Shown: positions 1 to 8,226 of the stretch, one piece after another
Layout of the letters: each line of letters opens with the position of its first letter
Position numbering within the stretch: position 1 is the first letter of the stretch
The notes under the pieces: generated by a model
Seen by the model: the letters and a program-made list of their open reading frames with translations, nothing else
Told to the model about the DNA's origin: nothing
The model's database searches: none
Position numbers and translations under genes: made by a program
Virus record (IMG/VR): IMGVR_UViG_3300032401_000018
Span: 1 to 47,254 of that record
Strand: one strand, 5' to 3'
DNA from: a virus
Length of the DNA: 47,254 bases

Positions 1-114
1 CCGTTTGAATACTTCCTTGTATTCTTCATGTCTCTTGGTAAGACGAATATGAATGTCCGATACTTGGACTACATGACTGAACTTTTTGTTAGTTACTAAT
101 TGTGTTATTGCCAT
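1..114 (-). CDS. 47: Recombination nuclease subunit, gp47/SbcD-like metallophosphoesterase (N-terminus only)
   Basis: Only the first 38 codons are present; the gene runs off the left edge. The start is the ATG at 112-114. Residues 12-38 contain FSHVVQVSDIHIRLTKRHEE, in which the SDIHIR stretch matches motif I (D-x-H) of calcineurin-like phosphoesterases such as T4 gp47 and SbcD. Family knowledge: with gp46/SbcC these form a Mre11/Rad50-type complex that processes DNA ends for recombination. The start overlaps the end of the upstream HExxH gene by 26 bases, which suggests one transcript. The identification rests on one motif plus synteny with the primase, so the rest of the protein must confirm it. 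Confidence 0.7.
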   Translation of the reverse strand, partial: MAITQLVTNKKFSHVVQVSDIHIRLTKRHEEYKEVFKR

Positions 115-559
115 AAGTTATTGTTGGATTGATAATTAAATCTTTCAGGAAAGGATATAGTATTTGCTCCCAACCATCATGAATACCTGCGTGTTCATAT
201 TGAAAACGTAAAGCATCTTTTTCTGTCTTTGATGTTCTGAAATATTTTACAAGACTTTCATTGAATTTCATTTTGCCGAACGTTTTCAAGTCGGATATTT
301 CAAATTTAATGCCGTGAAAATGTTGCCAGTGGTGTCTCCACTCATGAGCAATCGTTGACTCTATTTTATTATATCTTGGATTGATGACGATGACTCCATA
401 TCTCATGTCATGTGGTTTTCCATCAAGGTCAAACATTTCTGACTTTTTGGGTGTATAATACTTTCCTGAAGCACCAGCTAATGGATAAAACATTACTTCG
501 GGCATAGGTATAGTTTTATCCACTTTTTTACGAATCCAATTTAATTCTAATGATTTCAT
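89..559 (-). CDS. Putative zinc metallopeptidase-like protein (HExxH)
   Basis: 156 residues with no signal peptide or membrane segment, so probably cytoplasmic. The sequence TIAHEWRHHWQ holds an HExxH zinc motif at H72-E73-H76. A Glu at 113 or 122 could be a third ligand, as in gluzincins. A Tyr/Pro-rich N-terminal part precedes it. I do not recognise the exact family and the substrate is unknown. The start overlaps the stop of the primase gene by 4 bases (ATGA type), and the 3' end overlaps the gp47-like gene, so it is co-transcribed with replication and recombination genes. It could process a phage protein or only have a metallopeptidase fold; the motif supports zinc binding, the activity is inferred. 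Confidence 0.6.
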   Translation of the reverse strand: MKSLELNWIRKKVDKTIPMPEVMFYPLAGASGKYYTPKKSEMFDLDGKPHDMRYGVIVINPRYNKIESTIAHEWRHHWQHFHGIKFEISDLKTFGKMKFNESLVKYFRTSKTEKDALRFQYEHAGIHDGWEQILYPFLKDLIINPTITYGNNTISN

Positions 560-1482
560 GAGTTAAGTTTTGTTTTAATTATGTCTGAAAATTCGACGGC
601 TGTAGATTCTTCTATCAGTTTATTTATCGCCTCAAATCCCAAAACGGACGGGTCTTTATCCTCCAACTGAATTAAATGAATATCAATTTCCTGTATCTTT
701 TTTATCTTGTCGAAGATATTGATGGATTGTCTTAATGCATCATTATCCAAAACTATGTTGACTCTTTTTACTTTGTTTGTAACAATTCCAAGTTTTATGT
801 CATTTGTCAGTGTTGTTCCAAACAAAGGAATTACGTTATTTCTGACTGCTATTGCGTCAAAAGTTCCCTCGACTAAGGTAATTGGTTCATCCCAATTTAG
901 AAATAATTCAAATCCAATGATATCCTTCGGCCACGGAGGCAACATATATTTGTATGAATCAACGTCGTAATACGTTCTGGCCGCAAAGAAGTTCACATTA
1001 CCGTCTCTGTCATAAGATGGGATGATAACTCTTTGCCTATAGGTGCCCTCTTCACAATAACCTATGTTGTAACGAATGATATCATCCATTGTAATATGTC
1101 TATCTGCCAAATATGACATTGCTTGGCCATAAGCAATGGATTTTGATGGTTTCCAAAGTGGAACAAATTCGTCTGGCAAAGACAAATCAACTGAAAATTC
1201 TTCTTCTTTTCCAGTTGGACGCCATGAAACACCAATGATTTTATACAACTCACTGAAATAGGATTCTTTTGCTTTGAGTTTATAGAAAAGGGAACGAATA
1301 GACTTTCCACCAGCATTACAAATCCAACAATGCCATTCTTGAGTTCTTACGTTGATTTCAAGTTTCTTTTTGTAGTGTGAACAGAATGGACAGAAATATA
1401 CCGCTTCTTCACCCTTTCTGACATACGCACACTGATTCAACACCTTGTCTAATAGGGAGAATAGTTGCGACTCTTTTAGCAT
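556..1482 (-). CDS. 61: DNA primase, T4 gp61-like
   Basis: 308 residues, close to T4 gp61 (342). An N-terminal zinc ribbon is formed by C31-x2-C34 (CPFC) and C52-x2-C55 (CWIC), the DNA-recognition module of DnaG-type primases. A TOPRIM catalytic core follows: Glu205 in ITLVEGTFDA and the acidic VLDNDA motif near 244-249, which should coordinate the metals for RNA primer synthesis. Known role: makes lagging-strand primers with the replicative helicase at the fork. The ATG at 1482 fits the usual spacing to the zinc ribbon. There is no clear Shine-Dalgarno; a weak TTTTTATA element lies 15 nt upstream. It overlaps the downstream HExxH gene by 4 bases. Confidence 0.88.
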   Translation of the reverse strand: MLKESQLFSLLDKVLNQCAYVRKGEEAVYFCPFCSHYKKKLEINVRTQEWHCWICNAGGKSIRSLFYKLKAKESYFSELYKIIGVSWRPTGKEEEFSVDLSLPDEFVPLWKPSKSIAYGQAMSYLADRHITMDDIIRYNIGYCEEGTYRQRVIIPSYDRDGNVNFFAARTYYDVDSYKYMLPPWPKDIIGFELFLNWDEPITLVEGTFDAIAVRNNVIPLFGTTLTNDIKLGIVTNKVKRVNIVLDNDALRQSINIFDKIKKIQEIDIHLIQLEDKDPSVLGFEAINKLIEESTAVEFSDIIKTKLNS

Positions 1483-1521
1483 TAAAAGATATTACCGTAT
1501 AAAAATCTATACGTCAACTTT

Positions 1522-2145
1522 TTATGAAATCACGCCAGCCGTTCTAAGCTTTGCTAGAAGAGAATTGAACTGTATGAAGGATGCTGAAACACTTGTCACA
1601 AAGGTATTGAATTCCACATCGGTTGTAAATCCGAATCCAGACGCGGATACTGAACCTGTTAATGGGCCAGCATCGGTTACAGCTCCTTGTGACGGTGAAA
1701 AGTTTGATGTTATGCCAGCATAACTTGAACTGATAGACCTACTGGCAAATGAGGCACTTGTGCTAACAAATGACGCCGATGCCCAAGATGCTGAAGTTGC
1801 GGATGTTGCTGTAAACGAGTTACTAGAAAACGATGCTGAGGTTGCTACAAAAGAAGCACTTGAAAATGAAGCAGATGTAGAAACGAACGACGTACTAGAA
1901 AACGATGCGGTGGTTGCCCAAATTGACTGTGATGAAAATGAAGACGATTCTTCCCAAGTTGTCTGAACGGATGCTGTGTGAGAATATGATGCAGTAACTC
2001 CAAGTAATTGAATTTGATTGCCCAAACCATCAGAAATCAAGCTCCCCGGTATTCCTGAAACTAAAGAAGCAGAGGCCACCACCGATGCCGTGTATGTGTT
2101 TATCGGCAACTGATTCGTTAAGATTAGATTTGCTATTACTGGCAT
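1522..2145 (-). CDS. Ser/Ala-repeat tail fibre-like protein
   Basis: 207 residues, dominated between about 69 and 143 by imperfect repeats of the type SASFSSASFVATSASF. The same unit occurs in the large fibre at 5698-7680 and weakly in the collar fibres at the right end. After the repeats, a 60-residue C-terminus (SVSASGFGFTTDVEFNTFVT onward) looks like a helical or trimerising tail. It is probably a fibrous virion component, but no enzymatic or binding motif is visible. The start at 2145 is preceded by TATTTATG 5 nt upstream and has no Shine-Dalgarno. It may act as an accessory fibre or a tip exchangeable with the larger fibre by recombination; that is inference. Confidence 0.65.
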   Translation of the reverse strand: MPVIANLILTNQLPINTYTASVVASASLVSGIPGSLISDGLGNQIQLLGVTASYSHTASVQTTWEESSSFSSQSIWATTASFSSTSFVSTSASFSSASFVATSASFSSNSFTATSATSASWASASFVSTSASFASRSISSSYAGITSNFSPSQGAVTDAGPLTGSVSASGFGFTTDVEFNTFVTSVSASFIQFNSLLAKLRTAGVIS

Positions 2146-2150
2146 ATGTT

Positions 2151-2158
2151 CATAAATA
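2151..2158 (-). promoter_or_regulatory. Late promoter-like octamer TATTTATG
   Basis: The sense strand reads ATATTTATGAACATATG. The octamer ends 5 nt before the start codon of the fibre gene at 2145, and there is no Shine-Dalgarno. It belongs to the recurring TATTTATA-like series in this window. If used as a -10 element the mRNA would be leaderless. Confidence 0.4.
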
Positions 2159-2183
2159 TGTCCGAATTAGAAAAATCACAGGT

Positions 2184-2747
2184 TTAGTGAGTTAATATAA
2201 TGGGACCGCTTGGTAATCTTTTCAATGGTGTATGTCTTGGATGAAACATTTGTGCGGTAGAACCTTCATCGCCCCACATATCTACCTCACTCATATTATA
2301 AGCTTTTAGATTCAATCGTTGAACAGATTTTGCCAATTCTACATCTTGGAAATTTGAATTTCCTACATAAAGTGGGTCAGACAATAATCTTTCCACAGCA
2401 TTTCTTGTATAATATTGACACCCACCAAACCAGACCCATCCAGCAGGAGCCTGTCTAAAATCACCAGCAACATCACAATCCAAAGGCATATCAGGAACAT
2501 CCTTGATTATGATATCAGGGTCTATTTTCAAAAGAATATCAAATGATTTTTCTTCTATAAATCTTCTAAGAAATCTTTTCGTCCATTCTACTGTTCTTTT
2601 AGTTGAACCGTCAACTTTCCACAGATTACCAAATCCAATATCCAAAACAGTAACAATACGAAAATTTGGAGAAAATCTATCATTAAGCAATTTAACTTTT
2701 TCCACTTCCGTCTCCAACCATACATTAGTTATAATTAATTTGTTCAT
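2184..2747 (-). CDS. Putative GT-A fold glycosyltransferase
   Basis: 187 residues. The middle carries a hydrophobic strand ending in a DxD-like acidic motif (SFDILLKIDPDIIIKDVPD), as in metal- and nucleotide-sugar-binding sites of GT-A glycosyltransferases. GCQYYTRNAVERLL and NFQDVELAKSV resemble later acceptor-site segments of small GT-A enzymes. There is no signal peptide. Its ATG overlaps the stop of the two-module adhesin gene by 4 bases (GCATGA), so the two are translationally coupled. The obvious but unproven idea is that it glycosylates that adhesin. The family number cannot be set by eye. Confidence 0.62.
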   Translation of the reverse strand: MNKLIITNVWLETEVEKVKLLNDRFSPNFRIVTVLDIGFGNLWKVDGSTKRTVEWTKRFLRRFIEEKSFDILLKIDPDIIIKDVPDMPLDCDVAGDFRQAPAGWVWFGGCQYYTRNAVERLLSDPLYVGNSNFQDVELAKSVQRLNLKAYNMSEVDMWGDEGSTAQMFHPRHTPLKRLPSGPIILTH

Positions 2748-5686
2748 GCGGCTGAAAGGTTTAGAGTAAACGGCAAACCACTGAGATTCATGGTCATCAC
2801 AGATGATTTAGCTCCAACACTAGGGTCTTTAGTAAGCGTTATTATGTATGAATTAATAGGAGTCAATACAAACGGCACCGTGGGATTAAACAACGGTGTA
2901 CCAAGATAATATGAAGCAGAAAAATCAGTATTAGATAATTGAACATCAACTATAGTTGTATTAACTGTTCCTAGATTTGTAATAGTCCAATAATATGTAC
3001 TAGTTCCCCATGCTCCTCCTATAGCTGCGTCATCAATTGTAGCACCATTAGCAAATGGGCCAACGTATTCTCCTGTAAAGTTAATACTTGCCGACGGATA
3101 TGATGTAAATATTGATGCTGTAGCTATGGATATTTTACAATCCCATAGAGAACTTGAATCGGTGTTATAGTCATCACTTGTTATGTATAATCTTGATGTA
3201 CTTTCGGCATGACAAAGACCATACATGTATTCCGTTGTATCTGTAAAAAGTGGGATGTAATTTTTTAGTTCATATGATGCGGAAGGATTCAAAACTATAA
3301 GTCCTCCGGCGCCGCCAAAATCTACGGCTAAAACTACAGTGTCAGTACATGGGTCAACCACAATACCTTCAAATGTATCATTATTACTTGTGACTGTTGT
3401 AGTTGTTGTATCACCAACAGGGTCGAAAATGATTACTCCGGCATTTGTTGTTGCTGCAATTTGTTTAGTTGCCGGTTCATATTGGATGTAGTCATGTACC
3501 TCTGTAATTGTGCTTCCTGTTGCATACGTCGAAGCATCAACCCAAGATAACGGTTCATTATTACTAAGATTGTGAAATGAAGTATAATATTTGTTATTTA
3601 CATTTGCATATGTGCAGTATGATGTATTTCCGAATGTATCAATACTACCTGATTGTATAATCGTTCTTGTTGCACAATCCCATATTGCATATGGTCCGTA
3701 TAAACCAAATGTTCTAGTAAGGAAAAATCTATCATTAAAATTATCATAACATATAGTTCCTCCCCAAGATATTTGTGCATCAAATGATGTAGATGTTACT
3801 TGACTTCCAGTAACATCATATTCTATCATCAAATTCTCAAAGGCTGGTGATGGTCCTGATGCCCATGCGAAAACTCTATCTTGGGCTAAACTATAAGCAC
3901 CACCATATGTTCCGTCGTATTTGTGGTGATGAGTTATAGCACTTGAGGAAACATCATAAAACACAACGTCGTTTTGTATTCCTACAACACCTATTGTATT
4001 ACTAGAAGAAATCCAAAATACATACTGTCCATATCTTCCTCCCCATTCTGCTTTTCTTGTAGCTCCCGGAGAGATATACAATTTAAAATTTCCACCATCA
4101 TATAGTTCATTGGAAGAACTGAGTTGAATTTGATATGTTCCGGTCATATTCAATGGGACATTTAGAGCCGCATCATCAATGTCGCCAGATGGAACAAATC
4201 CACCCCAATCATTACTACCTGTTAAATTTCCAAGTGGGTCATAAACGTTCAAGAATGTATCAAACTGAGAAGAACGAGCCCATATACCTAAACTTCCTGT
4301 ACCAGAAGATACAAATGATGTAGATATTGGATAACCTATGCTACCACTCATAATATAAGCTGGGAATGGAGGAACAACACAAAATGCTGGTGGTTGTGGT
4401 TCTGGAGGCAATGGTGGTTGTGGTACCGAAGAACCTGTCGGTATCGAAGTAAATACTGAAATTAATTCATCATCATAATAATTGGCTGCCCAAGTTGTTG
4501 ATGTTCCATCACAAAATACTATAGACACCGCTCCTTTTAAATAAATAAAATTTAACGGCAAATATGAACCAGTACTAACATAACATAATCCTCCATCAAA
4601 TGAATTATCATCATCACCATTAGCAATTACAATACAACTTTTACATGCGTCATAAATAGCGCCCTGAACATCTGTTATGTGTGCAATCCTTGTTATCAAT
4701 GTATCAGTTGTAGGACTAAAAATGCTTGCTGAACCATGCCCGCTAGTTACACTGATTCCACGTCCAACAAGAATGTTAAGTTCCGGCACATATTTCATAA
4801 ATCCTCTGGATGATGAAAACTCCGTAAGAATTAGAGATTGTGAATATGTTGTGCCATTAACTTTAACATGTGGGTCATCTGTAATCGTTGGAGAAATATA
4901 ATATTGATTGTTCGATGAAACGTATGTTACATTACCAGACCTCACAGCCTCCAAATTAGAATGGACAATAACGTGCGTATTACAATCAAAAATTGAATAA
5001 GACAAAGGCATATCAGCAAAGTCTGATGGTACTAGTATTATATTGTTATTGTCGGCGTTATATTCCATCCAACCACTTTTTAAAGTAGCATCCAACCATT
5101 CAGTCGCAATCGAATGTGATACAATAACAGATGATCCATCAGGACTATATTCATTTAGAAATTCTCCTGCTGAACTTGACAACCAAACATATACTCTATC
5201 ATCCACAGAGTTATAAATTCCATCAAACATACAGGTATTTGTATAATCATATGAATAATCTATGACATTTGATTGTGGATTTATTACCGTTACATTTGCA
5301 TTTAAACTATCTACAAAAGTCCATTCAACTGAAAATATTTTATTCGAATTTGGTGAATATATCAATCTATTTGGTACAGTAACATTATTAGTCACTATTG
5401 AGGATGTTGCTCCCTGAGAGATATACAAAGAAAAACTCCCTGTGGCCTCAGGAGTAAAAGTTGTACTTACTGCATTGTAAATGTCCGTGGATAGAACATT
5501 ATAACGCATAGCGGCTGAGTAATATTTACTATTATACTTCCATGAGTTACTTCCTTTTAAATCAAGTTCCACTGTTGAACCTGATGTTGCCAATCCAAGA
5601 TATGGCGGAAAATCATAAGAACGCAGCCAAAAATTTATTTCTTGTCCGGCACTCGCCGAAAAATAGTATGGCGTCATGTAACCCAT
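2744..5686 (-). CDS. Large adhesin with duplicated PPC-like plus beta-propeller modules
   Basis: 980 residues without a signal peptide, so probably assembled on the virion. Two homologous modules are visible. Module 1 (about 1-420) starts with a PPC-like beta domain ending GSFSLYISQGATSS. Module 2 (about 446-855) starts with a similar domain ending GNFKLYISPGATRK. Each continues into repeated strands resembling YVTN/YncE-type propellers; SIFDCNTHVIVHSN near 231 matches AIWDCATRTIIQSG near 667. A proline hinge (PQPPLPPEPQPP, about 422-433) joins them. The last 110 residues look Ig-like. Such folds bind glycans or proteins at the host surface. It follows the Ser/Ala fibre and is coupled to a glycosyltransferase. 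Exact domain families need a profile search. Confidence 0.65.
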   Translation of the reverse strand: MGYMTPYYFSASAGQEINFWLRSYDFPPYLGLATSGSTVELDLKGSNSWKYNSKYYSAAMRYNVLSTDIYNAVSTTFTPEATGSFSLYISQGATSSIVTNNVTVPNRLIYSPNSNKIFSVEWTFVDSLNANVTVINPQSNVIDYSYDYTNTCMFDGIYNSVDDRVYVWLSSSAGEFLNEYSPDGSSVIVSHSIATEWLDATLKSGWMEYNADNNNIILVPSDFADMPLSYSIFDCNTHVIVHSNLEAVRSGNVTYVSSNNQYYISPTITDDPHVKVNGTTYSQSLILTEFSSSRGFMKYVPELNILVGRGISVTSGHGSASIFSPTTDTLITRIAHITDVQGAIYDACKSCIVIANGDDDNSFDGGLCYVSTGSYLPLNFIYLKGAVSIVFCDGTSTTWAANYYDDELISVFTSIPTGSSVPQPPLPPEPQPPAFCVVPPFPAYIMSGSIGYPISTSFVSSGTGSLGIWARSSQFDTFLNVYDPLGNLTGSNDWGGFVPSGDIDDAALNVPLNMTGTYQIQLSSSNELYDGGNFKLYISPGATRKAEWGGRYGQYVFWISSSNTIGVVGIQNDVVFYDVSSSAITHHHKYDGTYGGAYSLAQDRVFAWASGPSPAFENLMIEYDVTGSQVTSTSFDAQISWGGTICYDNFNDRFFLTRTFGLYGPYAIWDCATRTIIQSGSIDTFGNTSYCTYANVNNKYYTSFHNLSNNEPLSWVDASTYATGSTITEVHDYIQYEPATKQIAATTNAGVIIFDPVGDTTTTTVTSNNDTFEGIVVDPCTDTVVLAVDFGGAGGLIVLNPSASYELKNYIPLFTDTTEYMYGLCHAESTSRLYITSDDYNTDSSSLWDCKISIATASIFTSYPSASINFTGEYVGPFANGATIDDAAIGGAWGTSTYYWTITNLGTVNTTIVDVQLSNTDFSASYYLGTPLFNPTVPFVLTPINSYIITLTKDPSVGAKSSVMTMNLSGLPFTLNLSAA

Positions 5687-5697
5687 ATTTTAAATTA

Positions 5698-7680
5698 TTA
5701 TAGAGATGATATCAACAATCCATTTACAAAACTCATTGTTACCCAACCCGAGCCACTTGTAACATATTGTGTTATTGTTAAACCACCAACCACACCACTA
5801 GCACTGACGGAATTTGCCCAACTAGCTGTTCCAAATAATCCTGATGCGGTGATACTACCAGAGTAATCAATTTTGAAAACATCCGATGCATCATTGGAAG
5901 CTATCATCAATGGAGCAATACTTCCTGTTTCATAATTCCTCAATTGAAGAATAGGTGTCGTTTGTGCTTGAGATTGGTCTAAATCACGATAGACATACAA
6001 AACTGGTCTTGCACTTTGAGTTACAAATGAACCACCCTGTAGAATTCTACAAGGCCAACCTTCTCTACCGACCACAAGCAATGAAGTTTTTGTAGAAGTA
6101 TTACCCTGACCCTGTGGGCCTTCAATATCTACTTCTTGATTAAGAGTATTAACCCACGAAGCACTCAACGATGAAGTCGCTGTTATCGCCGTCAACGATG
6201 AACTTGCCCAACTTGCACTTATTTGTTCAAATTGTGGTGCATAACTTGCACTAATTGAACGACTAGCGAATGAGGCCGATGTGGCGACAAATGAAGCACT
6301 TGCCCAACTTGCACTAATCTGTTCTGTCTGAGTAAATGGTGCGTAACTAGCACTAATAGACATTGAGGCAAATGAGGCCGATACTGCCACGAATGAAGCA
6401 CTAGCCCATGAAGCGGATATCTGTTCTGTTTGTGTGAATGGAGCATAGGAAGCACTAATTGACCTACTTGCGAATGATGCTGATGTAGCTACAAATGACG
6501 CCGATGCCCACGAAGCGCTTATTTGTTCAGTTTGTGGATATAAGTCAGGAACGTAACTTGCACTTATTGACTGACTGGCAAATGAGGCGCTTGTTGCAAC
6601 AAATGAAGCAGAAGCCCACGATGCACTGTTTACTGTTACAGTCTGGTCAGGTGCCCATGATGCGGATACAGCATTGGATGCAGTTCCATTTAATGAACCT
6701 GTAAATCCAGAACGTCCATAATTATCAACCTGAGTAGCAACGACGCTTCCACTAAATGACGTGGCAAAACGGTTTATGACCATTCTATCCATCACACCAC
6801 CAGAAGTATCTTCCACAGATAATATAAATTGTCCACTAGCTCCACCATAAGGAATCGTTCCATCTTTAGTAGCAGAAATTTTAACAACCTGTCTTCTATC
6901 AGTACTGCCACTCCACTCATTACATCTAAATTCTAATATACCAGCAGGAGTATTTTCAAATTCATTACTTGGGTTTGGATTTTCCAATGTAAATGTTGGT
7001 CCAAATGATTGAGAGATGGTTGTGTTGCCAAACTGAGCGGTCCCATTTAGTTTAACAAAAGATAAATCGTTGAATAAAACAGAAGCACTCAATGAAGAAC
7101 TGGCCCAAGAAGCTGAATTAACTGTCACCGTTTGGTCGGGAGCCCACGAAGCCGATACAGCAAAACTTGAACTTATTGATTGTGAAGCAAATGAGGCACT
7201 TGATGCAACAAAAGAAGCACTCGACCAACTTGCACTTATTTGTTCAAATTGTGGTGCATAACTTGAACTTATTGATTGTGAAGCAAATGAGGCACTCGTA
7301 GCTACAAATGAAGCACTCGACCAACTTGCACTCTCTGGTACAGGAGCCCAGCTTGAACTTATTGATTGTGAAGCAAATGAGGCACTGGTTGCCACAAAAG
7401 AAGCAGAAGAAAATGAAGATGATACAATAGACTGAGTGACAGATTGGGTGATAGATTGGGTAACAAAACTTACATAAGCAAATGATGCTGTCATTGCCCA
7501 TGAGGATGAGACAGCAAAAGAAGATGTACCAAAAACCGACGCAGTAATGTTGATTGACTGTGTTAGTTCATTTCCAAGACTATTAACCAAGTTAGATGCA
7601 GTAACATTGTATTGGACAATATTTTGATATGTGTCCGAAGGTCTTTTGCCTGTTAAATTATAATTTGGATAGTTCGCCAT
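5698..7680 (-). CDS. Ser/Ala-repeat tail fibre protein
   Basis: 660 residues. Two blocks of near-identical repeats (about 56-200 and 337-508) share the core ASFVATSASFASQSIS, with roughly 30-36 residue spacing and linkers such as YAPFTQTEQ or YAPQFEQ. About seven good copies are present. They flank a non-repetitive domain (201-336) and are followed by a C-terminal domain (about 509-660). This is typical of an elongated trimeric phage fibre with a beta-rich shaft and globular interruptions. The start MANYPNYNLTGKRPSDTY is preceded by CAGGAAATAT, a usable Shine-Dalgarno, and by TATTTATA 27 nt upstream. The role in host recognition is inferred from architecture. Confidence 0.75.
   Translation of the reverse strand: MANYPNYNLTGKRPSDTYQNIVQYNVTASNLVNSLGNELTQSINITASVFGTSSFAVSSSWAMTASFAYVSFVTQSITQSVTQSIVSSSFSSASFVATSASFASQSISSSWAPVPESASWSSASFVATSASFASQSISSSYAPQFEQISASWSSASFVASSASFASQSISSSFAVSASWAPDQTVTVNSASWASSSLSASVLFNDLSFVKLNGTAQFGNTTISQSFGPTFTLENPNPSNEFENTPAGILEFRCNEWSGSTDRRQVVKISATKDGTIPYGGASGQFILSVEDTSGGVMDRMVINRFATSFSGSVVATQVDNYGRSGFTGSLNGTASNAVSASWAPDQTVTVNSASWASASFVATSASFASQSISASYVPDLYPQTEQISASWASASFVATSASFASRSISASYAPFTQTEQISASWASASFVAVSASFASMSISASYAPFTQTEQISASWASASFVATSASFASRSISASYAPQFEQISASWASSSLTAITATSSLSASWVNTLNQEVDIEGPQGQGNTSTKTSLLVVGREGWPCRILQGGSFVTQSARPVLYVYRDLDQSQAQTTPILQLRNYETGSIAPLMIASNDASDVFKIDYSGSITASGLFGTASWANSVSASGVVGGLTITQYVTSGSGWVTMSFVNGLLISSL
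6157..6672 (-). repeat. Ser/Ala fibre repeat block B
   Basis: Encodes residues 337-508 of the 660-residue fibre. There are four good copies of the ASFVATSASFAS core, spaced 34-36 codons. The DNA copies share runs of roughly 12-20 identical bases, with most differences at third positions, so the protein repeat is being conserved. Confidence 0.8.
7081..7515 (-). repeat. Ser/Ala fibre repeat block A
   Basis: Encodes residues 56-200 of the same fibre, with three good copies of the repeat core plus degenerate ones. The stretch around aacttattgattgtgaagc recurs within the block almost unchanged, which suggests recent duplication or gene conversion. Confidence 0.78.
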
Positions 7681-7707
7681 ATATTTCCTGAGTTAAAAAT
7701 GCTCAGT

Positions 7708-7715
7708 TATAAATA
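7708..7715 (-). promoter_or_regulatory. Late promoter-like octamer TATTTATA
   Basis: The sense strand reads GATATTTATAACTGAG. The octamer ends 27 nt before the start of the Ser/Ala fibre gene (7680), whose leader contains the Shine-Dalgarno CAGGAAA. A weak 5-bp stem (CTGAG/CTCAG) lies between the two. Confidence 0.45.
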
Positions 7716-7721
7716 TCGACC

Positions 7722-8225
7722 TTATCCATATAAAGCACAAACAATTGCGTCATACATGTCACTATTATGGGCATCCCAATTTCCGTCTCTGTTTAATTTC
7801 TCAAACTTTACTACGTCAGGTACAACCAACGGAACTTGTTGTTTCACATATTCCTTTGGTTTAATACCCTTTATCCTCGCTTTACCAAACACTTTCTTCC
7901 TCATAGTGTTGACATTACAGAGAACAATTGGAAATTTGAAATGTTCTCCCAACATGTATTCAAATACAGCATTCCATCGTGAAAGGGTGATAATTGTCTG
8001 TTGAGAAGTCAACCCACCACCGAAGCCCGACAACGCAGCTTCAAGATTAAGATGGTCCACGGAAGAGATGGAGGGGTGTTTCGCTAGAAAATCTATGATA
8101 AATTTTCCCTTTACTTTGTTTGTTTCAAGTTTTGAAATGTTAAGGAAACCAGCATCTTTGACTAAGTTGCCTTCAGCGAAACACCACCCCACTATGGATG
8201 TTGATGCATCTAATCCTAAAATCAT
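7722..8225 (-). CDS. RuvC-like Holliday junction resolvase
   Basis: 167 residues with an RNase H-like fold signature: ILGLDASTSIVGW at the N-terminus gives Asp6, LNLEAALSG gives Glu62, and the C-terminal DAHNSDMYDAIVCAL supplies the last acidic pair (from D151, D156, D159). This spacing matches RuvC-type and poxvirus A22-type resolvases. Role: cleaves four-way and branched DNA during late replication so that packaging can proceed. T4 uses the unrelated endonuclease VII (gp49) for this. The gene sits inside the tail-fibre block, one base from the gene upstream of it, so it is expressed with late structural genes, when branched DNA must be resolved. A related nuclease of the same fold is the alternative. 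Confidence 0.82.
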   Translation of the reverse strand: MILGLDASTSIVGWCFAEGNLVKDAGFLNISKLETNKVKGKFIIDFLAKHPSISSVDHLNLEAALSGFGGGLTSQQTIITLSRWNAVFEYMLGEHFKFPIVLCNVNTMRKKVFGKARIKGIKPKEYVKQQVPLVVPDVVKFEKLNRDGNWDAHNSDMYDAIVCALYG

Positions 8226-8226
8226 A

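Noticed and set aside
6157-7515. Regularly spaced repeats that might suggest a CRISPR array
   Set aside because: Repeats are in frame, encode a fibre protein, vary at third positions and have no constant spacers.
7699-8004. Plus-strand ORF of 101 codons opposite the resolvase
   Set aside because: It is antisense to a well-supported RuvC-like gene, with no recognisable motif; a shadow of the opposite frame.
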